Positions 33,220 through 42,312 of a DNA stretch of 64,000 nt are shown in pieces. Numbering within the stretch: position 1 is the first letter of the stretch; each line of letters starts with the position of its first letter. The notes below the pieces were generated by a model that saw only the letters and a program-made list of their open reading frames with translations, was not told the origin of the DNA and ran no database searches. Origin of the DNA: Rugosimonospora acidiphila (lineage in GTDB: Bacteria; Actinomycetota; Actinomycetes; Mycobacteriales; Micromonosporaceae); assembly GCF_039543385.1 (NCBI RefSeq), contig NZ_BAABJQ010000013.1, positions 62,001-126,000 of the forward strand, written 5' to 3'. Both the position numbers and the translations under genes were made by a program.

Positions 33220-33967
33220 GGTCGAGGACGGGGTAGCTGTGATCACGCTCGACCGGCCGGAAAAGCTCAACGCGGTCACCACCGCCATGTCCGCCCGGCT
33301 GATGGAGATCGTGCGGCGGCTGGCCGACGACGACGCCATTCGGGTGGCCGTGCTCACCGGGGCCGGCACAAGATCGTTCTGCGTCGGCAGCGACATCGGG
33401 GAGGTCGACGCGTACCCGGACCCGTGGAGCTTCCGCAACCGGCGCGACTACTGCGACGCGCTGCGGGCCGTGGGAAAGCCGGTCATCGCGGCGGTCAACG
33501 GCTACGCGTACGGCGGCGGCCTGGAGTTGGCGCTGTCATGCGACATCCGGCTGGCCAGCACCACCTCCTCGTTCGCCGCCGCGGAAATCAAGCTCGGCTG
33601 GATCGGTGGCGGTGGCGTGTCGGCGTTGCTGTCGGCGAGCCTGCCGGCCAGCGACGCGGCGCTCATGCTGCTGACCGGTGACCCGGTGCCGGCGGCCGAG
33701 GCGCACCGGGTCGGACTGGTCAGCCGGCTGTACGAGCCGGCCGAGTTGACGGACGCGGCCCGCGCGCTGGCCGTCACCATCGCCGGCCGCCCGCCGATCG
33801 CCGCCCAGGCGGCCAAGGCGAACCTGCTCGCCGCGCGCAGCATGGGCCTGGAGGCCGCTATCCAGTACGAGCGGGAAATGCAGGCCATCTGCATGGGCAC
33901 CCGGGACGCCGCCGAGGGGCGCCGCGCCTTCGCCGAAAAGCGGCCGCCCCGATTCACCGGCCACTGA
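33203..33967 (+). CDS. Enoyl-CoA hydratase/isomerase (crotonase) family protein
   Basis: A 254-residue crotonase from GTG 33203, overlapping the previous gene by 17 bases. Seen: VAVITLDRPEKLNAV, the oxyanion-hole segment NGYAYGGGLELALSCDIRLAS, and AAEIKLGWIGGGG where the first catalytic Glu is kept. The second hydratase Glu (E164 of the rat enzyme) aligns with Leu in AALMLLTG. It may thus be an isomerase, hydrolase or decarboxylase and not a true hydratase. It presumably acts on the CoA ester made by the CaiB enzyme. Confidence 0.85.
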   Translation: MSVRFEVEDGVAVITLDRPEKLNAVTTAMSARLMEIVRRLADDDAIRVAVLTGAGTRSFCVGSDIGEVDAYPDPWSFRNRRDYCDALRAVGKPVIAAVNGYAYGGGLELALSCDIRLASTTSSFAAAEIKLGWIGGGGVSALLSASLPASDAALMLLTGDPVPAAEAHRVGLVSRLYEPAELTDAARALAVTIAGRPPIAAQAAKANLLAARSMGLEAAIQYEREMQAICMGTRDAAEGRRAFAEKRPPRFTGH

Positions 33968-34060
33968 GTCCACCATGGACTGAGCCCGCCATGGACCAAG
34001 CCGACACGGACTGAGCCCGCACGGACTGAGCCCATCACGCGACAACGGAAAGAGGACGCC

Positions 34061-34954
34061 GTGAGCATCCAGATCGTGCGGTACGCCAGCGCCGGTGACG
34101 TCGGCATCGGCCTCCGCGACGGCGACACCGCGACGGTACGGGCGCTTGCCGCGCCGTCCCTGGCCGCCCTGCTGCGGGAGGGGCGCGCGGCGCTGCGCGA
34201 GGCCGTCGAGTCACCGGGGGAGGTGGTGCCCGACGCCCGGCTGCTGCCGCCCGTGGACGGGCTGACCGAGGTGTGGGCCGCAGGCGTCACGTACCTGCGC
34301 TCCAGCCAGGCGCGGCAGGAGGAGAGCCAGGTCGCCGACGTGTACTCCCGGGTCTACGACGCGTCCCGGCCCGAACTGTTCTTCAAGTCGCCGGCCTGGC
34401 GGGTCTGCGGCGACGGTGAGCCGATCGGGGTACGTGTCGACTCCGACATCGACGTGCCAGAGCCCGAGCTGGGGCTGGTCTGCGACGCGCGCGGCGACCT
34501 GATCGGGCTGACCGTCTGCGACGACGTGTCCTCGCGCTCGATCGAGGGAGAGAACCCGCTCTACCTGCCGCAGGCGAAAATCTACTCCGGCTCCTGCGCG
34601 CTCGGCCCCGGCATCGTGCCGATCTGGCAGCTCCCCGACCCCGCCGCGCTGGACATCGCGGTCACCGTGCTGCGCGACGGCGCCCCCGCCTGGTCCGGGC
34701 GGACCTCGACCGCGCGGATGCGCCGCGGCTTCGACGAGCTCATCGAGTACCTGTTCCGCCAGGCGACCTTTCCGGACGGGGTGATCCTGTCGACCGGCAC
34801 CGGGCTGGTACCCGATCTGGACTTCAGCCTGGCACCCGACGACGAGGTGGTCATCGAGATCGAGGGAGTGGGGCGGCTGGCCAATCCGGTGCGCCGGGCG
34901 ACCGATGAGGCGTTCGCCTGGCTGACCCCGGCGCCGGATCGACGGCCGGCATGA
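34061..34954 (+). CDS. Fumarylacetoacetate-hydrolase-fold enzyme, 2-keto-3-deoxy-sugar-acid dehydratase-like
   Basis: A 297-residue FAH-fold protein from GTG 34061. The blocks EVWAAGVTYLRSSQARQEES, RPELFFKSPAWRVCG, DVPEPELGLVCDARG, DDVSSRSIEGENPLYLPQAK and SGSCALGPGI resemble 2-keto-3-deoxy-D-arabinonate dehydratases more than classical FAH hydrolases. The two Glu and the Asp of the metal site are present. It would dehydrate a 2-keto-3-deoxy sugar acid to a semialdehyde. Its stop overlaps the MBL start (ATGA). The assignment is by remembered family pattern. Confidence 0.75.
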   Translation: MSIQIVRYASAGDVGIGLRDGDTATVRALAAPSLAALLREGRAALREAVESPGEVVPDARLLPPVDGLTEVWAAGVTYLRSSQARQEESQVADVYSRVYDASRPELFFKSPAWRVCGDGEPIGVRVDSDIDVPEPELGLVCDARGDLIGLTVCDDVSSRSIEGENPLYLPQAKIYSGSCALGPGIVPIWQLPDPAALDIAVTVLRDGAPAWSGRTSTARMRRGFDELIEYLFRQATFPDGVILSTGTGLVPDLDFSLAPDDEVVIEIEGVGRLANPVRRATDEAFAWLTPAPDRRPA

Positions 34955-35898
34955 AACGCTTCGCCGGGGACTGGATCCAGATCCGCACCGAGTACCTGGA
35001 GACCTGCGGGCTGCCGCTGTACCTCAACGCCATCGCCGGTGAGGACGGCATCGTGTTGCTGGACAGCGGTGTCGCGGCTACCCCGGAGGCCTCGATCTCG
35101 GGAGAGCTGGCCGCCGCGGGGCTGCGCGTGGAGGACATCGCGCTGGTCGTCAACAGCCACGCCCACCCGGACCACATGGGCGGCAACGCCAACCTGCGCC
35201 GGCTGGCCGATCCCGAGTTCGCCGCGCCGGCCGCCGAGGCGGCCTGGCTGGAGGACAACGACCTGGTCATCCGCGAGCTGTGGGAGCCCAACCCGGACGC
35301 GTACCTGCTCGACGACGCCGAACGGGCCGACCTGTACGGCCTGTTCGGCGATCGGGTGCGCGTGGACCGGCTGTTGCGCGACGGCGACACCATCGTGGCC
35401 GGTGGCACCCCGCTGACCGTCATCACCACCAGCGGCCACAGCCCGGGACACATCGCCATGCACGATCCGCAGCGGGGTGTGCTGTTCACCTTCGACGACG
35501 TGCAGGGCGCCGGAACCCCCGTCGCGCACAGCGACGTGTGGCTGCCCCCGCTCTACCACGATGTCGAGCGCTACCTGGCCGGGCTGCGCCGGCTGGCGGC
35601 GGCGGACTTCGAACTGCTGGTGCCGGCGCACGGCGACCACCTCGACCGCGCCGCCGGCCTGGCGCGCATCGAGGAGAGCATCGCGTTCGTGGAGCGGGCC
35701 GGCGACTTCGTGGCCGGGTATGTCGCCCGGCACGGCGAAACGCGGCTGGGCCCGCTCGCCCACGCGCTCGGCACCGAGCTGGGCCCGTACGACGGGGTGA
35801 ACCTGCAGACCATGTCCGTGGCCAAGGCGCACCTCGACCAGCTGGTGCGCCGTGGCGCGCTCACCCCGGTGTGGCGGCATGCGCCCGGCCCCGCCTGA
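34951..35898 (+). CDS. Metallo-beta-lactamase-fold hydrolase
   Basis: A 315-residue protein coupled to the FAH gene by ATGA. The zinc motif NSHAHPDHMGG (HxHxDH) is complete; GHSPGHIAMHD and the C-terminal VPAHGDHL supply the remaining ligands. The C-terminal 60 residues form a winged-helix-like tail seen in many MBL esterases. It could be a lactonase or thioesterase at the end of this pathway. The operon stops here, against the convergent GntR gene. Confidence 0.88.
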   Translation: MKRFAGDWIQIRTEYLETCGLPLYLNAIAGEDGIVLLDSGVAATPEASISGELAAAGLRVEDIALVVNSHAHPDHMGGNANLRRLADPEFAAPAAEAAWLEDNDLVIRELWEPNPDAYLLDDAERADLYGLFGDRVRVDRLLRDGDTIVAGGTPLTVITTSGHSPGHIAMHDPQRGVLFTFDDVQGAGTPVAHSDVWLPPLYHDVERYLAGLRRLAAADFELLVPAHGDHLDRAAGLARIEESIAFVERAGDFVAGYVARHGETRLGPLAHALGTELGPYDGVNLQTMSVAKAHLDQLVRRGALTPVWRHAPGPA

Positions 35899-35908
35899 CC
35901 CGGCCGGG

Positions 35909-36631
35909 TCAGCTGCCGCAGCACAGTCCCAGGAATTGCTCGGTGTCGGCGCGGGCCACCTCGACGACCTCGCGCATCGTCTCCTCCGCCTTGCGGTGCT
36001 GGTGCCGGCGGATGGCCACGGCGACCTTCTCGTGGTTGGGCAGGGTCTCCTTGTTGTGCTCGATGGAGCGGGTGTGCACCTCGCGGACCGAGCGCAGCGC
36101 GATGGCGACCATCTCGTAGATGTAGAGCAGCAGGTCGTTGTCGCTGGCCGCGAAGATGGCGCGGTGGAAGGCGAGGTCGGCCTCGATGAACGCGTCCGCG
36201 TCGTCGGCGGTCGCGTGCAGCGCCGCCATCGCCTCGTCGATGGCCCGCACCGCCGCGCGGTCGGCCCGCTCGGCGGCTACCCGGGCCGCGCCGGGCTCCA
36301 GAGCCACCCGCAGGTCGGCCAGGATCCTGGTGTCGTACAGGCTGGGCTGGCCCTCGTAGCGCCAGCCGAGCACCTCGGGGTCGAGCAGGTTCCAGGAGCT
36401 GCGCGGCCGGATCCGGGTGCCGGCGCTGGTGCGGGTCTCCAGCAGTCCCTTGCCGACGAGCACCTTCACGCCCTCGCGCACGGCGGAGCGCCCCACGCCG
36501 AATTCGGCTACGAGCTGGTCCTCCACGGGCACCGAGGTGCCGGGCTCCAGGTCGCCGCGAACGATCCGGGCACCCAGGGCGTGCACCACCCGCCCGTGGC
36601 GGGGCCCAGCCGGGTACGGCGGCGTCACCAT
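35909..36631 (-). CDS. FadR-subfamily (FCD) GntR regulator 2
   Basis: About 240 residues from ATG 36631. Winged helix: HGRVVHALGARIVRGDLEPGTSVPVEDQLVAEFGVGRSAVREGVKVLVGKGLLETRTSAGTR. FCD domain: ADLAFHRAIFAASDND, with a tail HNKETLPNHEKVAVAI supplying the last His. It is closely similar in plan to regulator 1 (both have SWxLLDPxVLxWRY), so they are probably paralogs. It is divergent from the importer operon at 36938, with a consensus promoter and half-conserved palindrome in between. Confidence 0.9.
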   Translation of the reverse strand: MVTPPYPAGPRHGRVVHALGARIVRGDLEPGTSVPVEDQLVAEFGVGRSAVREGVKVLVGKGLLETRTSAGTRIRPRSSWNLLDPEVLGWRYEGQPSLYDTRILADLRVALEPGAARVAAERADRAAVRAIDEAMAALHATADDADAFIEADLAFHRAIFAASDNDLLLYIYEMVAIALRSVREVHTRSIEHNKETLPNHEKVAVAIRRHQHRKAEETMREVVEVARADTEQFLGLCCGS

Positions 36632-36743
36632 CGTTGGCCTCCGAGAATGGTTGGCGAGGACCCGGCGGTTCCGGGTCGGCGGGGCCCACATTACACCGCG
36701 GAAAAGTTTTCCGTCGTCACGAATTGATCGGATGAAGCTGACA

Positions 36744-36758
36744 GTTCATCAGATCAAG
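36744..36758. promoter_or_regulatory. GntR-type palindrome near importer promoter (GTTCATC-A-GATCAAG)
   Basis: An imperfect copy of the 29902-29916 palindrome, ending four bases before the -35 box. GATGAA at 36731-36736 pairs with TTCATC 36745-36750 as an alternative wider repeat. Confidence 0.55.
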
Positions 36759-36761
36759 ACA

Positions 36762-36790
36762 TTGACACGTGAATCACCTGACCGTAGATT
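36762..36790 (+). promoter_or_regulatory. Consensus sigma-70 promoter for the importer operon
   Basis: TTGACA (36762-36767), a 17-base spacer and TAGATT (36785-36790) make one of the clearest promoters in the window, 148 bases before the binding-protein start. Confidence 0.65.
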
Positions 36791-36937
36791 TCTACTACGT
36801 TTCCCGCACGGTTCAGTTCGGTATCCGCCGCCGGTGTGGTGATGGCGGTCGCGAGCCGCCACGGCAGTCGATCGCCTCGGCATTCGATCCCAGCGGTGGC
36901 GACCTGCACCCGTTACGGCACGAGAGGTGAGGGGTCC

Positions 36938-38215
36938 ATGGGTATCCCGAAAATAGTGTCCCGCGCACTCATCGCGGGGTGTTGTGGTGTGTCCACGTTC
37001 GCGCTGGCCGCCTGCGGCGGTGGCGGCGGCTTCGCCGGCAGCGGCGGCAACGCCTCCTCCGGCAAGCAGACGGTCACCATGCTGGTGAACGTCACGCCCA
37101 ACCTGAGCGAGACGTACTGGCGCAACCTGGTCGCGCCGTACGAGAAGGCCAACAACGTCACCGTGAAGATCCAGGCGCCCAGTGGCAGCGGGGTGTCCGA
37201 CACCCTGCCGCAGCTGCTCGCCGCCGGCACCGCGCCGGACATCGTGGAGACGCTGATGGCGAACAAGACCCTGGCGCCGCAGATGCTCGACCTCACCGAC
37301 CAGTCGTGGGTCAACGACACCCCGCTGGTCAAGGAGGCGTCGCTGGGCGGGAAGGTCTACACGGTCGGCGTCGGCGAGCAGGCCCAGTCGCTGGTCTACT
37401 ACAACGAGGACGCCTTCACCAAGGCCGGCATCGCCGCACCGCCCAAGGACCTGGACGAGTTCACCACGGACCTGGGCAAGCTCAAGGCCGCCGGCTACCT
37501 GCCGCTGCAGACCGGCGGCGACTACATCACCGGGCTCCAGCTGCTGCAGCTCGCGGATCCGTCCATTGTGGCCGGTGACGCCAGCTGGTACCAGGATGTC
37601 AAGGCCGGCAAGGCGGACGTCGGGCAGAGCCTGCAGCCGCTGCTGCAGCGCTACCAGGACTGGCTGAAGGCCGGGTACCTCGACAAGAACGCGCTCGGCC
37701 TCAAGGCGGACGCCGCGCAGACCAACTTCCTGTCCGGCAAGGCCGGCATGTACATCATGGGCAGCTGGCTGGTGTCGACCGTCGCGTCCACCAAGACGAG
37801 CTTCCCGGTCGGCGCGTTCGCGGCGCCCGGGGCGCCGGGCGGGCCGTACCCGGGGGCGCAGGGCGCGACCATGGCGGCGCCGTACATGGTGCTCAAGTCG
37901 AGCCAGCACCGCGACGCGGCCGTGGCACTGGTCAAGTGGCTGGTGACCGACCACACCGCGGTGACCAGCCAGCTCAAGCAGGACGGTGACTTCCGGCCCG
38001 GCTTCGACTGGTGCACCATCGACCTCTGCAAGCAGGTGCAGCAGATCCTGACCGACGCCCCGGCCACCACGCCGCAGGGCGAGGGGTACGGCGACCTGAC
38101 CCTGCCGGCCGGCTTCAACACCGAGTTCAACAAGGATGCCCAGGGCCTGTACGTCGGGCGTTCCCCGGCCCAGGTGGCGCAGGCCGTCGACGCCTGGGTG
38201 AAGTCGAATTCCTGA
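36938..38215 (+). CDS. ABC transporter substrate-binding lipoprotein (carbohydrate type)
   Basis: A 425-residue family-1 binding protein, ATG 36938. Signal peptide with lipobox (FALAACGG). Mature part: VTMLVNVTPNLSETYWRNLVAPYEKANNVTVKI, then LLAAGTAPDIVETL and a Trp-rich MYIMGSWLVSTV segment. Two cysteines near the C-terminus (DWCTIDLCKQ) could form a disulfide. It supplies the two permeases downstream. The substrate is unknown; the following (alpha/alpha)-barrel gene suggests a glycoside or uronate. Confidence 0.92.
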   Translation: MGIPKIVSRALIAGCCGVSTFALAACGGGGGFAGSGGNASSGKQTVTMLVNVTPNLSETYWRNLVAPYEKANNVTVKIQAPSGSGVSDTLPQLLAAGTAPDIVETLMANKTLAPQMLDLTDQSWVNDTPLVKEASLGGKVYTVGVGEQAQSLVYYNEDAFTKAGIAAPPKDLDEFTTDLGKLKAAGYLPLQTGGDYITGLQLLQLADPSIVAGDASWYQDVKAGKADVGQSLQPLLQRYQDWLKAGYLDKNALGLKADAAQTNFLSGKAGMYIMGSWLVSTVASTKTSFPVGAFAAPGAPGGPYPGAQGATMAAPYMVLKSSQHRDAAVALVKWLVTDHTAVTSQLKQDGDFRPGFDWCTIDLCKQVQQILTDAPATTPQGEGYGDLTLPAGFNTEFNKDAQGLYVGRSPAQVAQAVDAWVKSNS

Positions 38216-38329
38216 CGCGGACCGCGGCCCGGCCGACCCGGTCGGGCCGCCATCCGCGGCGACTGGTCCGGGCCGAGGCGCGGCGTCGGACCGGCCGAGG
38301 TGGCGTCTCTAGAAGGGGGAGGGCGGGGA

Positions 38330-39235
38330 GTGTCACGGGTGGGTAGCGCGCCGGCACGAGGGCGCCGGTCGGACTGGCTGACGACCACGGTGATGACCGC
38401 GCCGGCGGTGGTGGTCTTCGCCGCCATGGTGGTCGTGCCGATCGTCATCTCGGTGTATCTGAGCCTGACCGACTGGGACGGCTACAGCGCCAACCCGCAC
38501 CTGGTCGGGCTGGCCAACTACGCCAGCATGTTCACCGATGACGAGGTCATCACCTCGGCGGTGGTGACCCTGATCGTCGCGGTGGTCGGCACGCTCGCGC
38601 TCAACCTGATCGGGCTGGGCTTCGCCCTGCTGGTCAACCGCAGCGACCGGCTGTCGAGGCTGCTGCGGATGCTGCTGTTCTACCCGCACGTGCTCTCCGC
38701 GCTGGTGGTCGGCTTCCTGTGGGGCGCCATCCTGGGTACCAACGGCGCGGTCAACCAACTGGTCACCGCGCACGGCGGCGAGGTCCTGCCGTTCCTGTCC
38801 GACCCGAACTGGGCGGTGCTGGCACTGCTCGCCGTGCTGGTCTGGGCCGGCTTCGGGGTCAACGTCCTGCTCTACCTCGCCGGCCTGCAGACCGTGTCGC
38901 CCGAACTGCTGGAGGCCGCCCGGATCGACGGAGCGGGGCGGTGGCAGGTGTTCCGGGCGGTGACCGCGCCGGCGCTGCGCCCGTCGGTGACCCTCAACGT
39001 GGTGCTGTCGCTGGTCACCCTGCTCAAAACCTATGACCTGGTGGTGTCGCTGACCGGCGGCGGTCCGGCCGGGCGCACCCAGACCGTGGCGTATCTGATC
39101 CTGTGGAACTCCTTCCACAACAGCCGGTTGGGCGCGGGGTCCGCGCAGTCGGTGGTGCTGATGGTGGTCACCGCGCTGCTCGCGCTGTCGGTGGTGAAGC
39201 TGCGCCAGCGCGGCGACCTGGCGGCGCTGCGGTGA
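38330..39235 (+). CDS. ABC transporter permease (sugar, MalF-like)
   Basis: A 301-residue membrane protein; GTG 38330 used, with GTG 38339 as alternative. EAA loop: LLEAARIDGAGRWQVFRAVTAPALRP. Helices include TTTVMTAPAVVVFAAMVVVP at the start. A 114-base gap separates it from the binding protein. Its stop overlaps the next GTG (GTGA). Confidence 0.92.
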   Translation: MSRVGSAPARGRRSDWLTTTVMTAPAVVVFAAMVVVPIVISVYLSLTDWDGYSANPHLVGLANYASMFTDDEVITSAVVTLIVAVVGTLALNLIGLGFALLVNRSDRLSRLLRMLLFYPHVLSALVVGFLWGAILGTNGAVNQLVTAHGGEVLPFLSDPNWAVLALLAVLVWAGFGVNVLLYLAGLQTVSPELLEAARIDGAGRWQVFRAVTAPALRPSVTLNVVLSLVTLLKTYDLVVSLTGGGPAGRTQTVAYLILWNSFHNSRLGAGSAQSVVLMVVTALLALSVVKLRQRGDLAALR

Positions 39236-40221
39236 CCGGGAAGACGGCGGGGGAGGCCGAGATGGTAGAGGCACCGGTGCGGGCGCGGCCGCGTGGGCGG
39301 GCGACTCCGCTCGCGGACGGCACGGCGCTCCACGAGTCAACGGTCCACGAGTCAACGGTCCACGAGTCGACCGGGCGCGTGCGGGTGGGGCGGATCAGCG
39401 TGCGCGCCCTGCGCGTCGCGTTCCTGTCGGTGACCGCCCTGGTCATGCTGATCCCGCTGTACCTGCTCGTGATCGGCGCCTTCAAGTCGCAACAGGACAT
39501 CCTGCAGCACCCGTTCTCGCCGACCCTGCAGCGGTTCACCGGCCAGTATCTGGTGCGCGCCCTGCACAACCCCGACTTCAACGTGGTGCAGGGCTACGCG
39601 GTGACCATCCTGTTCGTGGTGCTGGTTAACGCGCTGTCCATCGCGTTGGCCGGCCCGGTGTCCTATGTGATCGGTCGCGGTAAGGGCGCCCGCTACCAGT
39701 TCCTGCTGCTGTTCTTCGTGGCCGGCACGTTCATCCCCAGCCAGGTGCTGGTGATTCCGGTCGTGTACACCCTCAAGGCGCTGTCGCTGATGGGCACGAT
39801 CCGCGGCTTCGTGCTGTTCGAGACCAGCCTCACCCTGCCGTTCTCAATTTTCCTGTACGCCAGCTACATCCGCACCCTGCCCGTCGAGATCGACGAGGCC
39901 GCCGCGCTGGACGGCGCCGGCCGGATCCGCACCTTCTGGCGGGTGATCCTGCCTCTGATGCGGCCGGTCATCGCGACCATGGTGGTGCTCAACACCATCT
40001 CCATCTGGAACGACTTCGTGAACCCGCAGATCATTCTCGGCCCCGGCAGCGGCCTGTACACGGTGACCACCGGCATCTACGCGGCCGTCGGCCAGTACTC
40101 CACCGACTACACGGTGGTCTTCCCGACCCTGCTGCTGGCCATCGCGCCCGTGCTGGTCTTCTTCATCTTCATGCAGCGCTACATCGTCGGCGGGCTGACC
40201 GCCGGCGCGACGAAGGGCTGA
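39232..40221 (+). CDS. ABC transporter permease (sugar, MalG-like) with repeat in N-terminus
   Basis: A 329-residue permease from GTG 39232. Membrane segments begin near residue 60; EAA loop: IDEAAALDGAGRIRTFWRVILPLMRP. The cytoplasmic N-terminal tail carries three copies of (V/L)HEST from a 15-bp minisatellite (39328-39372), not needed for transport. As with the other importer, no ATPase is encoded nearby, so a shared ATPase is likely. Confidence 0.92.
   Translation: MTGKTAGEAEMVEAPVRARPRGRATPLADGTALHESTVHESTVHESTGRVRVGRISVRALRVAFLSVTALVMLIPLYLLVIGAFKSQQDILQHPFSPTLQRFTGQYLVRALHNPDFNVVQGYAVTILFVVLVNALSIALAGPVSYVIGRGKGARYQFLLLFFVAGTFIPSQVLVIPVVYTLKALSLMGTIRGFVLFETSLTLPFSIFLYASYIRTLPVEIDEAAALDGAGRIRTFWRVILPLMRPVIATMVVLNTISIWNDFVNPQIILGPGSGLYTVTTGIYAAVGQYSTDYTVVFPTLLLAIAPVLVFFIFMQRYIVGGLTAGATKG
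39328..39372. repeat. 15-bp in-frame minisatellite in permease N-terminus
   Basis: Three copies of (G/C)TCCACGAGTCAACG in phase with the gene. Confidence 0.85.
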
Positions 40222-40225
40222 GCGC

Positions 40226-42229
40226 ATGCCTTCGCGACCGGAATCCGGCACCGGTTGGCCGGTGCTGACCGCGAGCGTCCCGCTGGGCGCGCCACCCACC
40301 TGGGCGGTGCTGGAGCGGCGGCTGTTCGACGTGCTGGACGAGGCGTGGCGGGCGTTCCGGGACCGGTACACCGAGCCGGACGGCCGGCTGCGCTTCACCG
40401 GTACGGCGGCCTCCCGGGACGGCGCCGACGACTTCTACGAGACGTTCTTCAACTGGCCGACCCTGTACTTGCTCGGCGGCCACGACGACCTGCTGCCGGC
40501 CACCAAGCTGCACTGGGAGGGCGTTACCCGGCAGCTGTCCGGGCTGGGCTACCTGGTCGACGAGTTCGAGCGCGGGTACGACTGGTTCCACCAGGGCGAG
40601 TCGATGCTGCTGTTCTACGGCATCTGCGCCGCCGACCCGGCCGACGAGCGCTTCCGCGAGCGGGCCGAGCGCTTCGCGCGGCTGTACCTGCCGGACTCGC
40701 CGTCGGGGAACTACGACCCGATCACCAACACCATCCGCGCGCCCCACAACGGCGCGGGCGGGCCGCGCTACGGGGTCAACGAGGAGTGGGCCAGCTACCC
40801 GGCCAGCCTGTCCAACATGCGCCCGTACGGCCTGCCGCTGGACGACCTGCCCGGCATCGGGACCTGGTCCGACCTCGAGGACCCGGGCAACGCCGCCGCC
40901 ATGGGCGCCGCCATGAACCGGCGGCTGGGCCACGGCGACACCGCCATCAACCTCGCCGCCACGGGCCTTGCCACCAACGCCTGGCTGTACGGGCACGACG
41001 AGCGCTACCGCGACTGGGCGCTGCGCTACGTCGACGGCTGGCGGGAGCGCGCGGCGAAGCTGGGCGGAGTCCTGCCCGACAACGTGGGGCCGCACGGCGA
41101 GGTCGGCGAACTGCACGACGGCCACTGGTACGGCGGCACGTACGGGTGGGCGTGGCCGCACGGCATCTACAGCGTCGGTACGGCCGCGGTGGTCGCGGCG
41201 GTGAACACGGTCCTGCTGACCGGTGCCACCGACCGGCTGGACCTCGGTCGTGAGGCGCTGGATCTGGTGCTGGACAAGGGGATCGACGGCACCGTCACGG
41301 CCACCGAGATGACCAACAAGCCACGCTGGCTGGCTTCACTGGGTGAGGGGGCGGACCGGCCGACGCTGCTCGTGCCCAACCGGCACGGCAGCGCCGGCTG
41401 GTTCGACTACCAGCCGCCGCAGCTGGGCCTGTCCGCGTGGCTGTGGCAGATCTCCGGGCAGGAGTGCGACGCGCGCCGGCTGGCCGACATCCACCGGCGC
41501 AGCGGGTACGACTGGCGGACGGTACGCGAGTTCCGCGACAAGGAGGAGGCCGGGCACGAGGCACCCTGGCTCGCATACCTGCGCGGGGACAACCCGACGT
41601 TCCCGGAACAGATGCTGCGCCAGGCGCTGGCTCAGGTCGGTCGGCGGATGGCGCTGATCGAGGTGGACGACGCCGACCCGGCGGGCGTCCACTTCCACCA
41701 CTGGCAGTGGCACAACCCGGTGGTCACCGAGGCGCTGCTGCAACTGGCCACCGGAACCCCGCAGGTGCTCTACAACGGCGGGCTGCTGCCGACCCGGCTC
41801 GCGTACTTCGACGCCGACCGGCGCCGCCCCGGGCTGCCGCCGGACGTCGCCGCCCTGGTCGACGGTGCCGCCGCAGTCGACGATGCCGCCGCAGTCGACG
41901 GTGCCGCCCCGGTCGGCGGCGGTGAGCCGGAGCGCATCGGGGTGCGGCTGGTGAACCTGAGCCCCACCCGTACCCGGCGGGTCGTGGTGCAGGCCGGCTC
42001 GATGGGCGGGGACACCATCGACGCGGTGAGCCTGGACGTGACCGCCGACGGCCGGTACCCGGGCGACATGCGCGAGTACGCGGCCGGCCCGCTCAGCGGG
42101 TGGCGGCAGCGGGTGGCGGTGAACGGGCCGCGCGTCGAGGTGGTGCTGCCACCGGCCCGCCAGGTACGCCTGGAGCTGGAGTGCCGGCGGCGCACCGGCC
42201 TGCCCCGCTACGCCACCCCCTGGACCTGA
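40226..42229 (+). CDS. Uncharacterised large protein, probable (alpha/alpha)-barrel carbohydrate-active enzyme
   Basis: A 667-residue cytoplasmic protein starting four bases after the permease stop. Aromatic-rich repeats of helical-barrel style are seen: DDFYETFFNWPTLYLLGGHDDLL, FERGYDWFHQGESMLLFYGICAAD, INLAATGLATNAWLYGHDERYRDWALRYVDGWRERA, GTYGWAWPHGIYSVG. These resemble six-hairpin glycosidases or lyases, but I cannot name the family or a catalytic pair. The C-terminal 160 residues look like beta-sandwich and contain an 18-bp Val-Asp-Gly-Ala repeat. Its place between importer and RraA-like gene suggests it processes the imported substrate. Confidence 0.6.
   Translation: MPSRPESGTGWPVLTASVPLGAPPTWAVLERRLFDVLDEAWRAFRDRYTEPDGRLRFTGTAASRDGADDFYETFFNWPTLYLLGGHDDLLPATKLHWEGVTRQLSGLGYLVDEFERGYDWFHQGESMLLFYGICAADPADERFRERAERFARLYLPDSPSGNYDPITNTIRAPHNGAGGPRYGVNEEWASYPASLSNMRPYGLPLDDLPGIGTWSDLEDPGNAAAMGAAMNRRLGHGDTAINLAATGLATNAWLYGHDERYRDWALRYVDGWRERAAKLGGVLPDNVGPHGEVGELHDGHWYGGTYGWAWPHGIYSVGTAAVVAAVNTVLLTGATDRLDLGREALDLVLDKGIDGTVTATEMTNKPRWLASLGEGADRPTLLVPNRHGSAGWFDYQPPQLGLSAWLWQISGQECDARRLADIHRRSGYDWRTVREFRDKEEAGHEAPWLAYLRGDNPTFPEQMLRQALAQVGRRMALIEVDDADPAGVHFHHWQWHNPVVTEALLQLATGTPQVLYNGGLLPTRLAYFDADRRRPGLPPDVAALVDGAAAVDDAAAVDGAAPVGGGEPERIGVRLVNLSPTRTRRVVVQAGSMGGDTIDAVSLDVTADGRYPGDMREYAAGPLSGWRQRVAVNGPRVEVVLPPARQVRLELECRRRTGLPRYATPWT
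41858..41911. repeat. 18-bp in-frame minisatellite in the barrel-protein gene
   Basis: Three copies of a unit like GTCGACGGTGCCGCCGCA encoding Val-Asp-Gly/Asp-Ala-Ala-Ala/Pro, in a linker between domains. Confidence 0.85.
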
Positions 42230-42312
42230 CGCCAGACACCCTCAACCACCACCGAATCCACACCCGCCCCGCCGGCCGCGCCACCCCACGCCACGGAATG
42301 TCGTGTCGGATC

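Noticed and set aside
40226..42229. GH127 beta-L-arabinofuranosidase
   Set aside because: The protein is barrel-like, but the expected metal/cysteine site of GH127 is not visible, so I left the family open.
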